Origin: Pyropia yezoensis
Taxonomy: Eukaryota > Rhodophyta > Bangiophyceae > Bangiales > Bangiaceae
Direction of reading: 5' to 3'
Assembly (NCBI GenBank): GCA_009829735.1
Contig: CM020620.1
Location: 12,087,420-12,151,419, forward strand
DNA: 64,000 nucleotides
Shown: positions 20,807-33,000 of the stretch, piece by piece
Layout: every line of letters begins with the position of its first letter
Position numbering within the stretch: position 1 is the first letter of the stretch
Translations under genes and position numbers: made by a program
The notes under the pieces: model-generated
The model's input: only the letters and a program-made list of their open reading frames with translations
The model's database searches: none
Told to the model about the DNA's origin: nothing

Positions 20807-23800
20807 GAAGTTGCGTTGGCCGTGCGCAGGAGCTATGTGTGCAGGCGGCGGTATGGTCCCGCTACTTCGTGCGGTCGGGCGGACCCGCGAGCGGCCGCCG
20901 GGGGCGGCGGCCCCCGCCGCAACAGCGGTGGTGCGCCATCCGGCGCGGCGGCCGCGGCACCGGCGGCACCTGCAGTAGGAGCGGCGGCCGCCGCCCCCCC
21001 CCCATCGAACCTTGCTTGCTGCCAAGACCTCATACGTCCCTGAACTGGGGTGTCCCTGAACTGGGGTGTCTCTGAACTGGGGTGTCCCTGAACTGGGGTT
21101 TGTAGTTGGTGGCGGTGTGTGTCTGTGCGGGTGTCTCTTCTTCTTTGCCTTATTTTGTACCAAGGCTGGCCGGCCGAGAACGGGCCTGACGGTTTGGGTT
21201 CTTATCACGTCTTTTTGTTATCGTTTTGATCCTTGTTTTGTCTATATGGGTCGCGAGGGGGAACGTTACCACGAGCGGACGGCGGGATTGCGGCCTCCTG
21301 CGTCTTCGAGGGCCGTGCGCATGCCTTTCCCTGGAAGGGCTGAGGGGGGGAGGTGCTTGAATGTGGGGCACTCGGCACTCATCCTTTTATTTATGTCTGA
21401 GCTACGTGTTGGCCGCTGGAATCGAACAGATGGTCACAGGATGATGAAGCGGAATGACCGACATGGACAGTCCGTCGCCACCTCGGCCATAGACAAGATA
21501 GCACAGGGAGTGGATCACCCGGATGTCGCCTTTAATGCACGTCGTCGACGCAGGCCCGCTTGACATATCATGGTGCGAGCTGCGCTGCCTCCGCCGCCGC
21601 AACTGCCGCCGCCGCCTTCGCCGCCACTACCGCCGCCACTGCCGCCGCCGCCACCGTCACCGCCGCTTCCACCGTCGCCGCCCTTATCATCCCAGAACGG
21701 CGCCGCGCGCCTCTCGCGGGACGGGGAGGGGTTGCCGTCACGAGCGCGGAGGGAGCAACCGCCATGAAGAGCCTCCCAGCCCCGCACTGGCCCTCGTTGG
21801 GCAGGCAACGACACCAATGCCCCAAGAAGTGACGCCAGTCAACACGAAAAGGAACAATAACGATACACAGACACCCCTCGCAGCCCCCCCACCACTCTCA
21901 CCATCGCACACTATCCCCGCTACCAGTCCGCCATTTGCCAGCAGTCACTATTGTGGCCAAATGCCGCTTACCCCCTGCACCCCCCTATCCCAACAAAAAC
22001 ACGCTAACCCCTGCCCTGCCCGTCCTTATCGGCAGCAGCTCACCACACAAGATTGGCCAGCACCGCCGCGGCGGTGACCATCAGTCCCACCACTGCGACG
22101 CTCATCCCCCCGTACGCATCCGACGCGAGCACGTGCGGGGCGAGCGGTGCCTTGGGTGCCTCCTTCCGGGTAGGGGGCGGCGGCGGTGTTGCCGCGGACC
22201 CGTGGGTGGCGGAAGCGCCGCCGCCCGTGGCTGCCGCGACGGCGGCCGCGGCAGCAGCGGGGACGCGCACGCGGGCGCAGTCGCGGCAGGCGCCACTGTC
22301 GACCGACTGGCACAGCCGGGGGCGGCTGCCACCGCCTCCCCCCACCGCCCTTGCCTGGCGCGGGGCGGCGGCGCGGTGCCTCCCGCCGCCCAGCCCGTCG
22401 CGCGGGGCCCACCCGTAGCCGCTGCGGCGGCGGCGGCGGCGGCAGCGGCAACAGCGCCGCCGCGGCTGCGGCTGCAGCCGCGCCGGCGGCCGCGGCCGCC
22501 GCCTCCCCTTACCAGCCTTGTCGGGGAACGGATGGTGGCGGCGGGCTTGTGGCAGCCTCCGACCCGCCAGACACGGTCCCAGCTCGTGGCCGCCGCGGTG
22601 GTGGCGGTGGCAGAGGCTCGGCGCGGCGGCCGCCGCCACCGCGGCCGCCGCCGCCGCCGCCACCGCGGCCGCCGCCGCCGCCGCGGCCGCGGCCGCCGCC
22701 GCCGACCCGCTGACACCGGGGGGTGCGCCAGCCGCCGCCGCCCCCCCCCACCGCATTTGTGCTAAAGTAGTAGACGGACGCACCGTTGACGCCCCGTGTC
22801 AGCGGGGCGGTCACGGAGATGCGCTGGGCGACATGGCCGCCCTCCGTGCGGTCCTGACGGTGATAGAGGGGCTGGCGGTGCCCTGCAGAATGTTGCTGAC
22901 AGCGTTCACGGGAAGCCGTTATGGTCGTCCATTCTGGACGTTTGGGTGGCCCATGTATGGTGTGGCCGTCATCCGGCTTTGTGCCCACGGGGCGCGGCGC
23001 CGCACGGCGCGGCGCGGTGATGGCGTTGAACAACCATGGCGAGCTGGCTGTGGGACGTGGCACCCGTGGCCTGCCACTGCGTCCCCCGCCGACGCTAGGC
23101 CCGCCTTTGCCGACGTGTCTGCTATCGCCGCCCTGCACGCAGTCGCCAGCGCATTTCCCGTTGCCGCCTTTTGCCACAGTGTCACAAACACCTTTGGCAG
23201 TCATAGACAGATATAGACTGGGGACGGCCGCATTACGATGTCCAGCCCAGCGCTCGCTACATCTCCCCTCTGTAGTCTAGGACTCACTCAGGCGCCAGAG
23301 AGGAGGTCTGCTTATACCCGCACCGCCGGTGGTGCCCGCCGTGCCTACAGCGCCCTGCACAGCACCGCAACCACCACCGCCGCCCCCAACTAGCGGCCAG
23401 TGATGACCTGGGAGGTCAGAACACCCCCGCACGTCTTCCCCGCTGGCTGTGACAATCGCCGCTGCGTCCGAGACCGTTGTAGCATCCGGCTCGTCCGCCA
23501 TTGTCGTCACGGATGGCCTCGTGACCGGCGCCAGTAAACGATAGCCGCGGCCGTCGATGGCCGCCGGACGCCCCTGCCTGGGGTGACGGAGTGATGGTGA
23601 GGGCGCGGGGCGGCTGAGGCCCGCAGGCATGCTGCCGCCGTCGTTGACTGTTGAATGCGGCACTGCGGGTGTGGCGGGTGGGGAGGTGCGTGTGCATGGC
23701 GTATGGCGGACGATTGGGTAAGGTGGGCGCGAAGGGGAGGAGTGCCTGGTCATGTGGGTGCCGCAGCGCCCTATAAACCTGAGGCGCGCTCCCGCGGGGA

Positions 23801-25280
23801 GGGGGGAGGGCGGTACCGCCCGCGACCGGCGGCCACCCACTCATTTCGCTGCGGCGGCTACCCTCTGCTGGCCGCGGGTGCCTCCCCTTTGGCGCCCGAC
23901 AATTACCTCTGGCGGCCAACTCGCCGCTGGCGGCCATCAGCGGGCGGCCCTAGTGCTACGGCGGCCACACCGCTCTCGGAGGCAGCCCCCACTCTCGGAG
24001 GGTCGCAGCGGCGGCGACAGCGGTGGAGACAGCTGCGGCAGCAGCAGCAGCGGAGAGGGCAAAGACGGCGGCGGCAGCGGTGGCGGGGCCGGCAGGGGAA
24101 AGGGAGAAAGACGACGGTGGTGACTGTCCTCACGGCGGCGGTGGTGTCGCACCCCACTGCCACGATTCCCCGCGACGGCAGCTGCGTGGTCGCCTCCCTT
24201 CTCTCCCCTTCCCTGTCGCCGTGCTTATCCCAACCGCCAAGCTGGGCTGTCATGGGCAGGGGATGCGCGCCCCCTGCGGGACTTAGTCGCGGCAACGGTG
24301 ACGGCTCCGAGGCCCCACAGCACCCTCTTGGTCGACTCGGGAGCCGGGCGGCAACGCGCCACTCCTCTCCGCCCCCAGCCGTCGTGCCGTTTGGCCAACT
24401 GTTGACCATTCCGCCCTCGCTAGTGAAGGAGCTGCCCCACAGCCAGCACTTCCTCCGAAACGGCGGCCTGCGCGGTGCCACCGCCGGCGGGCGTGACCGG
24501 GGCCACGAGAGGCCAACCGGCGGCGGTTGCAGCGGCGCCGTGACACGACGAGAGCGCCGCCGCCGCTGACCGCGGCGGCGTGGGCGACTCCGGCGACCAC
24601 GTGGGCGACTCCAGCGACCACGGCGGCCCGTCGCCGCCACACGCTACGGTCGACAATGGCGGTGCTGCCGGCGCCCACTACCTGCCGTCAGCTTTCCCAG
24701 CAACGCGCCGGGGTCCGCGCCGGGAACGGCCACGGTGGCAGCGACCGTCCGCATCCTCCCTCGTGGGAGGGCCGGGGCGGCGCCAGCGACGATGGCGCCG
24801 CCACAGCGACCACCCGCGCTGGAGCAGTGGAGGTAGGGTCCTCGGCCGGTGGCGGACGGCTGTGCGGTCACCGTCCACCCGGCGGTGGCGGCGGCCGCGG
24901 CTGGTGGTTGCAGTGGGGCCTAGACGAGGAGCGGCGTCGGCGCGGAGGCCCACCCCCCACGGCGGCAGCTCGCATGCGTGTGGCGGCGACAAAAGAAAAA
25001 AAGAGTCGCTCGGGGAGGCCAGATCGCAGCTCACGGCCCTGTAGAGTGGTCGACTGTGTAGAGATTGGTCGACCAAGGTACATACAGACGGGCTACTACC
25101 GCCTGCGCAGTGGGTCTAAAACCGTGTACCTTACGTTCTCTGCAGAACGGCCCTCACGGGGTCGTGAGGGCCTGCTTACAGAAACCGACCCCCCCACAGA
25201 GGCCGTAAACGCCGCTTTGCACGGATTGTAAGTTACACGGTATTAGTCCCACTGCGCTGCCTGCCGCGCGCCCGCGGGCC
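20807..25280. other. GC-rich intergenic block with triplet repeats
   Basis: At 21,036-21,099 the 16-bp unit GTCCCTGAACTGGGGT is repeated four times, with one substitution. Bases 21,588-21,690 are a CCG/CCA-rich triplet tract, and 22,220-22,710 a CGG/GCC-rich tract that gives poly-Ala, poly-Arg or poly-Pro in different frames. Apart from a candidate C-terminal exon at 22,040-22,400 I recognise no gene. The many ORFs here are composition artefacts or unproven. Confidence 0.45.
22040..22400 (-). CDS. Possible C-terminal exon, membrane-anchored
   Basis: In the minus frame ending at 22,040 the last 120 residues change from Arg-rich shadow sequence to a plausible protein. There is a Cys-containing stretch (SVDSGACRDCARVRVP), an Ala/Gly/Pro linker, then APHVLASDAYGG and a hydrophobic segment (about 20 residues, from MSVAVVGL to NLVW) running to the stop. 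That would place one membrane helix at the extreme C-terminus, as in tail-anchored proteins. Upstream exons cannot be identified through the CGG-repeat tract. Confidence 0.25.
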
Positions 25281-25658
25281 GCGGTATTGGGCAGGGCAGC
25301 GCGCTGCCCTGCCCAATGGGAGCGCCCGCGGGGCGCGGTATTGGGCAGGCCAGCGCGCTGCCCTGCCCAATGGGAGTGCCCGCGGGGCGCGGTATTGGGC
25401 AGGCCAGCGCGCTGCCCTGCCCAATGGGAGTGCCCACGGGCCGCGGTATTGGGCAGGGCAGCGCGCTGCCCTGCCCAATGGGAGTGCCCGCGGGCCGCGG
25501 TATTGGGCAGGGCAGCGCGCTGCCCTGCCCAATGGGAGTGCCCGCGGGCCGCGGTATTGGGCAGGGCAGCGCGCTGCCCTGCCCAATGGGAGTGCCCACG
25601 GGCCGCGGTATTGGGCAGGGCAGCGCGCTGCCCTGCCCAATGGGAGCGCCCACGGGGC
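25281..25658. repeat. Palindromic 54-bp minisatellite, 7 units
   Basis: Seven tandem units begin at 25,281, 25,335, 25,389, 25,443, 25,497, 25,551 and 25,605, exactly 54 bp apart. Each contains a 30-nt palindrome (25,287-25,316 in unit 1, arm TTGGGCAGGGCAGCG). It is perfect in five units and has one mismatch in units 2 and 3. A second GC-rich palindromic block (CCGCGGG or variants) lies between them, and every palindrome carries CCAAT on both strands. Because 54 is 18 codons, both strands stay open and encode nearly the same 18-residue repeat, so the ORFs here are not evidence of a protein. Confidence 0.95.
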
Positions 25659-25879
25659 GCGGTATCCCACCCCCTGCGCTCCACTCCTTCCTCCCACGCC
25701 TCTCCGCCTGCCCCTCCCACCCCCCCCCCCTCACCTCCCCCCCATTCGCCCACTCCCACGCCCCACTGGTATCATTTGGGGGGGCGACGGAGGTGGATGT
25801 ATGTACTGTACACGTCAATGACGATGTTGAGGTGGGCGCCCAGCTCCTCCGTGCGGCCCACGTAATCGACCCTGCACTC

Positions 25880-26010
25880 ACCCGGCCCGTGACCAACGTG
25901 CGGCCGGGCACCGCCTACCCACCCGTCCTCCTCACCGCTGGCCTGAATGACCCGCGGGTGGGGTATTGGGAGGCGGCCAAGATGGCCGCCCACCTGGCCA
26001 CCTCACCCAC
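25880..26010 (+). pseudogene. Relic of a prolyl-oligopeptidase family (S9) gene
   Basis: The plus frame encodes NVRPGTA followed by YPPVLLTAGLNDPRVGYW and EAAKMAAHL. This is the signature near the C-terminus of S9 peptidases such as oligopeptidase B, where the Asp of LNDPRV belongs to the catalytic triad. The Ser (GGSxGG) region should lie upstream, but no such coding sequence is found, and the terminal catalytic His region should follow but does not. Only about 45 codons match. It sits 220 bp after the palindromic minisatellite. A lone exon of a spliced gene is possible but less likely. Confidence 0.65.
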
Positions 26011-26404
26011 CCCCCCCCCCGCCTCCGTTGGCGGCGGTGGGGGTGTGTACGCCGGGGGGGTGGTGGCACTTCGACGGCTCTTTAGGCGGGCAACGGGACG
26101 TAAGCTAGCAGAACAAAAGAGGAAGAAAGAAGAAAAAGTCCAGGGCCAAGGGAAACGAAAACGGGAAACAGCTCCTTCCTCCCCCCCTGACACCCGACGG
26201 CACCACGGCCGCGCGTGCGGGCGCCTCGCAGCCGGCCCACCCCCCACACGGCCACTGATCCCACCAGGGAAGGAGGCACCCAGCCACGACGGGTCTGTCA
26301 CGACGCCGCGTCAGAGGGACAGCAGAGGCGCCTCCACCGAGTCACTGGCCGCTCGCGGGGCGAGCAGAGTACAGTACTGTATGTACATATAGTACAGTGA
26401 CGTG

Positions 26405-26990
26405 GCCGACACGGTCGCGTCATCCGCAGCGCAAACAACCCCCCCTCAACTTTCCAGCCCGACCCCCATTCCCCGCCGGCCATCCGCTCGACGCGCGCGA
26501 CGAGCGCCGACGCCAGGCCCAGCCGCCGGTACTCGGCGCGGACGGCCATGGAGTACACCCGCCGCTCCCGGTCCAGCCGGGCCGGCCGCCGCCGCCGCAG
26601 GCCGCGGCCGTCGCCGTCCCCGTCCCCGTCCCCGTCCCGGTCACCGCCACCGCCACCGTCACCGTCGCCCCCCCCCCCCCCCACCACCGCCCCCCCCCCG
26701 CCGCCAGCCGCACAATATTGGGCAGCAGCCCGTCGAGCGACAGCCGCCCACCCGTCTCGGCGTCGTGCACCGCCGCGTCGACCGACGCGACGACCACCCC
26801 GTCGGGGGTGTCCAGCGGCGGCCGCGACGAGGCGGCGGAGGAGAGGAAGAAGTGCAGCGCCGCCGCCCACCCAGCGTCGGGCGCGGCGGCGACCGCATCG
26901 CGGACGGGGGAGGGAGAGAGCGCCGGGGCGGGCGGCTGGCCGACGCCGAAAGAGAACGCGAAGGGCGCGCCGAGACGAGCCGCACCTTGA
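26405..26990 (-). pseudogene. GNAT-family acetyltransferase, frame broken
   Basis: The N-terminal part reads in one minus frame: VRDAVAAAPDAGWAAALHFF, then DGVVVASVDAAVHDAETGG. The core then reappears in another frame as RRVYSMAVRAEYRRLGLASA followed by LVARVERMAG. This is the GNAT acetyl-CoA-binding motif A (beta-4, then R-R-x-G-x-A). The switch falls between about 26,660 and 26,705, in C runs of 15 and 10, and is corrected if a run were one base longer. It may be a working gene with a homopolymer error or a true pseudogene. The substrate cannot be predicted; plastid GNATs of plants and algae have a similar layout. Confidence 0.5.
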
Positions 26991-29183
26991 GGGTGGCGGC
27001 AACACCGATGCATCCGGAGCAACAAGGGATCTAAATAGGAGGTACCCCGACCTGGTTGTTTAAACTCTCTAAGTAGTCGGGGGAAACCGACGTGGTGCGG
27101 AACATCCCTGAAAGTCGAGGCAGCCACGCACCACGGTGCCGACGGCCGGCCAGTCGAAGCTCGACGAAGAGCTTCTGCCGTCGAAGCGTCCCCCCCCCTC
27201 CCCCCTCCCCCCCATCTACGGCCGCCGGCGTCGGCGACAGTGGCGGTGGCGGGTCGGCGACAGTGGCGGTGGCGGGGAGCCACCCGCGGTGTCGCCTCAA
27301 CGTCAAAGCTGGCGTCATTGGCGGGGGAGGGCGTTCACCCTCAGCTGCCATGGACCCCATCGTCGGTGGATGGAATGGAGCTGGGGCGGCCGCACGGTGG
27401 CCACACGGCCGCCACCTTTCCTCCTCCTCGTCGTACTCGTGGTGGGGGTGGGGGTGGGCGGTGTGGTGAGGGGGTGGGCGATGGCGGTGCGGGTGGTGGT
27501 GGGCGGTGGCAGTGCGGGTGAACGGGGTGATCGGTATGGGAAGACCGAACGTGCCCCTGAATTCATTATTTGGCACTGCACTTGTGAATGGCGAGTATGT
27601 ACTGCCCTTACTTGTTGGAAGCGCTGTCAGCGGGGTTGGCCAACTACGTCGCCTCCACGCGTGGCCGACACACTCGAGTTGTCCTTCGAGAGGGTGAAGT
27701 CATGGCCTTTGTCGACCCTGTCTCTCTGGCAGCTCGCTGTGACGCCGTGTGCGGGCGCGGTGCTGTAACGCATCTGGTCGGCGGCCTCGAGAGTAGATCT
27801 GGGTGGTTCCAGCAATCAGTCCTGGCATACAAATCCGACCAAAGACAGTGCCACCAAGCCGCAGATTGGGTGTATGGTAAGCCCCCACACGCCAAGAAAG
27901 AAGATGACCCTCAGCCCGCTGCCTGCGACTCGCTGTACTGTATGTAGGTAGCACCGAGCAAGGGGATGGGTTGGGAGGGGGGGGGGGTCCCACGCAATGG
28001 GCAAGGCAGGCTTCGCGAGAGAGGGAGCCCGTGAGCATCCCCCCCTTCCGCTTGGAGCCGCTGGCTGTGGCATCCACCGACAGACATTGCCGAGCAGGCT
28101 CCCCGCGCAGCATGCCCTGTGGCGCATTCGCCATTCATATTGTTGTTTTTTTTCCCACCGAGAACGCCGCATCAATCGCGGCCCAGGGTGCGGGCGGTCG
28201 GTCCCCTTGCCCGCCTTTTTTTCTCTTCTGTCTGTTTTTTGTTGACTTGAGTCCACCCCAGATTCCAGCTCTCTATGTTACCGCCCGACGCTGGTTGGGC
28301 CACCGCCGCCCCGCGCGAGCCCAGCTGGCGCGCACGTTGCGCCCCAAAGGGGGCCCCCTGCCTTGCCTTCGCCCCCCCACGCACCACCGCGAGGCCCGCC
28401 CACGGCTCACAGTGAGGGGCGGGAGGGAGCGGGGGGGTCTACGCCGCGCGGTGCGGCCAAGGCTCATCGCTAAAGTGAGGGGGGACCAGCAGCGTCCAGG
28501 GACGGACGGACCCATGGGTGGGCGCCGCCCACACCCCCCCCCCCCCGCCCCCGCCACCTCCAGCTGTCGCAGCTGGCCGGGGTGGGGGACGGGCATGAGC
28601 CGTGCGTGTAGGCTACGTGCGTGACAGCTGCAGGGGGGTTGGGGGGGGTGGCGCGGGTCAGGTTTTAAAAGGGGCCTCGCCCCTGCGGCGTGTGTCGCGG
28701 GCGCGCGCGTCGCTTGTCTCCCCCCTCCCGGCCCCACCTCGCACGCTTGCCGGCCTGTGCGTGCGCCTACGTTTTGTCTACCGCCAACCCCCCCCCCCCT
28801 CGCCCCATCCTTCCCTCCGCTTTCCGTCGCCGGCGTTGCTCCCGCCAGTGCCGCCTGGACATCCCATCCCCCCTCCTCCCCGCCATTGCACCCCGCCACT
28901 CTTTGCGCGCTCGCTGCCCGCCACCACCCCCGCCGTCTCCCCGCCGCCGCCGCCGTCGCCCCCCCCCCACCCCGGACTGGCGCCGCCGCCACACCGTCCC
29001 CCCCCCGCCCACCGCGCCGTTCCATACACCCCCGCCGCTGCCGCCGTCGGCGCTGCTGGTGCTGCTGCTGTGCCTGGTGCCGGTGCCGCCCGCCGTCGTC
29101 TGCTGCCGGTGCCGTAGCGTACTGCCGCCGGGTGCCGCGGCCGCGCCGGGCCGCCCCCAGCCGCGCAGCGGCCGTTGGTCACC
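26991..29183. other. Intergenic, no gene recognised
   Basis: Short ORFs at 27,506-27,697 and 27,588-27,947 (plus) have mixed composition but no domain. At 28,170-28,260 a T/C-rich stretch ends in CACCCCAG, which resembles a splice acceptor without a convincing exon behind it. Bases 28,780-28,990 are a strong C/T-rich tract leading to the four-TM gene. Confidence 0.4.
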
Positions 29184-30040
29184 ATGCCGTCCTTGGCGTC
29201 GACGATGCAGAGTAGGCAGGTGCTTGCCCTGTCCTTGGTCCTTGTAGGCAGCTTGACATGCCTGTACGTTTTTTTGTTTTTGTTTATTCTGGGGGGGGGG
29301 GGGGGGGGGAAGGGAGAGGGGTTGTCGCCTGTGGGTGCGATTGGGCGGCGCGGGGTGGGGGACCAGCTTTGGTTGGGCGGCGCGGGGAAGACCAGCTGGG
29401 ACCTACCTCAACCAATCTTTGGTACGGTGCCCTCGTTCTCAGGTGTTGTGCGCGCTCGTGTGCGCGCGGCCCCTTCTTGTGACTAACAGGCTATTTTTTC
29501 TTTTCGTTGCTTTCCACGCGTGTTGCTGTTTCCCCTGTCCTCCACCCCCCCTCCCCCCCCCTCCACCCCCGCAGTGGCTTTTACGCGGAGCTGTGTGACG
29601 CACGCTCCATTTGTTCTTCGCGCTTTGCCTACCTCATATCCGCGGGCGTCATCTCGACCCTGCTTGCCGGCACTGCTCTGGCGGGCCTCGTCCTGCGCAT
29701 TGACGCCCTGGCCCGCGTCACCGTCTACCTGTGTGCCTTTTTGGCCCTCTGGTGGGGCGTCTCTGCGGGCGTTGCGTCGTCGCCCCGCACCTTTGACGGG
29801 GGCTCCATCAACATTGGCCTCCTCGCCGTGTGGCTCGCCTTCCTCGCCTCCATCGCCGCCACCGTCGGCGCCGCCGCGTCGGCGGGGTGGTTTGCGGGCA
29901 CTGGCGGGGGCGGGGGCGGCGGGGGGCGGCGGACCTCCTCGGACCGAGACGAGGAGGAGGAGGAGGAGGAGGCGGTGGCAGACGACGACAAGCCCCGCGC
30001 GGGCAGCGTGTCGACCGAGGGGGGGGTGGAGATGGCGTGA
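29184..30040 (+). CDS. Four-TM (MARVEL-like) membrane protein, two exons
   Basis: The model is join(29184..29263, 29575..30040), 181 residues. Exon 1 (ATG in context tcaccATGcc) gives 26 codons plus two bases, and exon 2 supplies the third base, so the frame joins exactly. Four hydrophobic segments are clear: about residues 12-29, 43-66, 73-94 and 103-133. Short loops include SSPRTFDGGSIN. The tail has a Gly run, an acidic block of Glu/Asp and a Ser/Lys end, presumably cytosolic. The size and topology resemble MARVEL-type tetraspanning proteins that shape vesicle or plasma membranes, but no diagnostic motif proves that. Unknown function is the honest call. Confidence 0.7.
29264..29574 (+). 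other. Intron of the four-TM protein gene
   Basis: This 311-nt intron has donor GTACGT, a C/T-rich stretch from 29,520, and acceptor CCCCCGCAG. It is phase 2, with matching phases on both sides. The donor hexamer is identical to that of the PUF intron. Confidence 0.8.
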
Positions 30041-33000
30041 GCCGTCGCCCCCTTATTTTCTGTTTTTTTCGGTGTGCGGTGGAGGGCTATGGGGTTATGT
30101 GCGTGGTTGGGGCCGGGGGGGGGGGGGGGGGAGGAAGTGGGATGGGGGACGAAAAGGGGGGAGAGAGGGCAAGGACAGACAGCGGGGCTTGGGTCGGGCG
30201 GACGACAGAGAGAGAGAGAAGGGGGGGGGGTGGGGGGACAACAGAGATGTGGGGCGGGGGGGGGGAAAGGGGTGTACAGGGGGGGGGGTGTGGGGTCGAC
30301 GCGTTGCGAAGACACGTCCCACCCCCCTCCCACCCTCAATGGCGGATGGGGTGTGCCTTGCCGCCCCCTCGGCGGGCGACAACCGCGCGGGCTCGTCTGC
30401 TTTCTTGTTTTTTGTTCGTTCCCCCTGGGACGCGCGCCGGTGCACCCGGCGCGACACGGCCGCCGTATTTCCGTCGGGGGTGTGGGTGTGTGCGTAGCAG
30501 CAGCCCACGGTCTGGGTTTCCCGTTTCTCTTCTTTTCTTTTTTTTTCTTCTCGTTTTTCCTCGTATTATTTTTGGTCGAGCCCAGCCTCCCGGCGGCGCC
30601 ACGCGCGCCGCCGGTGCGCGTGTAGGCAGTACCGTACCGGTGTGTGTATGCACGTACTGTACATGCATGTGTGTGGGGGGGAGGGAGGACCGCCTGCGCG
30701 TCGCGTCCGCACCGCCGCCGCCACAGCTGCTGCCGCCGCCGTTGTTGTCACCACAGGCCCCCTGGGGCGGCGAGGGGGGGCGGGCGTGTGCGACGAGCGC
30801 GGTGGCGCCGCCGCCGAGACACGGCGGCGGCGCGCCGAGCGCCCCGGCCGTGGGGTGGCGCGCGCGGCCCCCACCGCTGCCGTCGCCGCCATTGCCGTCG
30901 TTGTCCCCGTAGCTGTACCGTCGCCGTTGCCGTTGTGACACGCCTCCCCCCCCCCTCCGCCACCGCCCCGCTCTCCGCCCCCGCCCCCCCCCTCCGCCCC
31001 CGACCCCCCCCCCCCCGCCCCCCCTCCTGGCGAACGACCCTCGTCTCGCCTGTGGGGCCAGCCGCCCCTGCATCCAGTCACTGCCAATGGGGGTGGGTCG
31101 GCGGCGGCCGCCTGGGCAGTCACCCTCCCCCCCCCCCCTCCCCTCCCCCCCTTTCCCTGCACCATGCCGCGCCACAGCACACCGCCGGACGGTGGGACAG
31201 TGGGCTGCCCTGCCCGGCGCTGCCACGGCCGGCGAGGTTCCCCCCCCCCAGTCCCCCCTCCCCCGGCTGCTCCGCGCGGCACTATGCGGCAGCTCCTGTG
31301 GGCGTCGGCCCGCCCGCCCGCCCGCCCGCCCGTCCTTCCCCCAGTGGGTGCCACCGCCGCGGCCGCCACAGTGGCGGCCGCACCGCCGTGACGGCGGGGG
31401 CGGGTCGGGCGCCACTGGGCGCCGCCCGCGTGCCGCCCCCCCCCCTGGCTAACCCCCCCCGCCGGCGGCTGACCGCTTCCCCCCCCCCCCCCCCCCCCCG
31501 TTCCCTCCCTCCCTCCCTCGCTCTCGCTCCTTCCCCAGGAGCCGTGGCAGCAGGCGGCCCCCGCAATGGGGGCGGCGCCCGCGGCTCTTCCCGGCCAAGG
31601 CAGGGCGGTGTGTGGGGGCGGTGGTGGCTGACGCCAACGCGTGGACCCTCCCCGCTACAGCCCCCCAGGCGGCCCCCAGTGTGTACAGTACTGTACCGAG
31701 CTGTACTGTACCAGGGTATGATAATATCATACCGTAAAGGCACCATATTATGGTGTCTTTACGGTAAGAATAGGACACTCTCACTGAAAATGTGGGGACC
31801 AATTGGGTACGCACCCGGCCGTGATCCGCCGGGCTTTTGGATTTACCCACAGCGGGATCCCACTGCAGAAGCGACGGGCAGCGCGGCTCAACGCGGCTCA
31901 ACAAAGGGCTCGTCGGCGACTCCGCCGCCGTCGCCACTAACCACTACTGTCGGGAATGCAGGGGCCGGCGGCACGATGGCGACGTACACTGTCGTGCTGC
32001 TACTCGGCTCCGTGGGTGTTTCTTGCTCTCCGTGGATGTTTCCTGCTCTCCGCGGTGTATGTGTATGTGTACGAGTGGATGAGTGTGGAGCCCCCTCCGC
32101 GGCTGCGCTGGTGCTGGTGTGGTGGTGTCGTGTTCTCGCGGTGCCGTGCTGTCTTGGTAAAGGCCCTTCTGTTCCCCGAGCTCTGCTGTGGTGGTCCTGT
32201 GCCTTCCTCGTGCCTCTCTTGTTTCCCCCGTTCCACCTCTCTTGCGTGTGTGTGTGTCGGCGCGCTTGCTTCGTTCTTCCTATCCCACCCCCGCTTTGTT
32301 CCGCTCCTCCCCCCGTTGCCTTGTCCCCCATCCGGCCTCAGAGTCAGTGGCGAGCCCTTTTCCATGCGCCGTCACTGCTAGAGGTTCCGGTAGAGCGAGT
32401 CATACCCGCCCGTGCGCACGGATCAAGTCGGCCCCATCCCACCGGTGGTTGCGAATAGATTGCGGGGGTGGCCGTCGGTGCCACCCGCCGTTCCAAGCGA
32501 CACGTACATCCCATTGCCCCGCTCTTCTCCTGTGCCCTACGCTGCTGCTGTGTGTGTCGCTGCCAGACCCTGCGTTCTTCGCCCTATAAACAACCCTTGT
32601 CGGCACCGTTCTCTGTCCGTTGTGCCTGCTGGCGTCCGATGTGGCGTCTTGCCAAGTGCCTATGGTTAACATGCAGCGTTGGCGCCGGGTTGGCAATCAC
32701 GATCCGTAGCATGCCACTATGATCGCACCCTTCACCGCCGCTGTCCATCCCACACAGGACTGGTGTCCTCCTCTCGGCATCCGTGCTTGCATCCCTTGCG
32801 TGCGTATCCGCGAGCGCATCCGGAGGGCCATCGAGCTCCTTCACAGGTAGACGGGCTCTGGGGCCTCACGGGACAGTGATCAACAGGGCGTCGTTTGTAC
32901 GGGCAGCCGTCGTCACCTGGACTGGCACGCCAACCTGCCATGGCCGCAATCCCCACGAGGGCGCTGTCCCCCAACCCAACAGTCACAGAGTTGGCTTCGG

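Noticed and set aside
25281..25658. CRISPR-like array
   Set aside because: The units are contiguous with no unique spacers, the DNA is eukaryotic and there are no cas genes.
25243..25911. Long ORFs on both strands across the minisatellite
   Set aside because: The unit is palindromic and 54 bp long, so open frames on both strands are automatic and not evidence of a protein.
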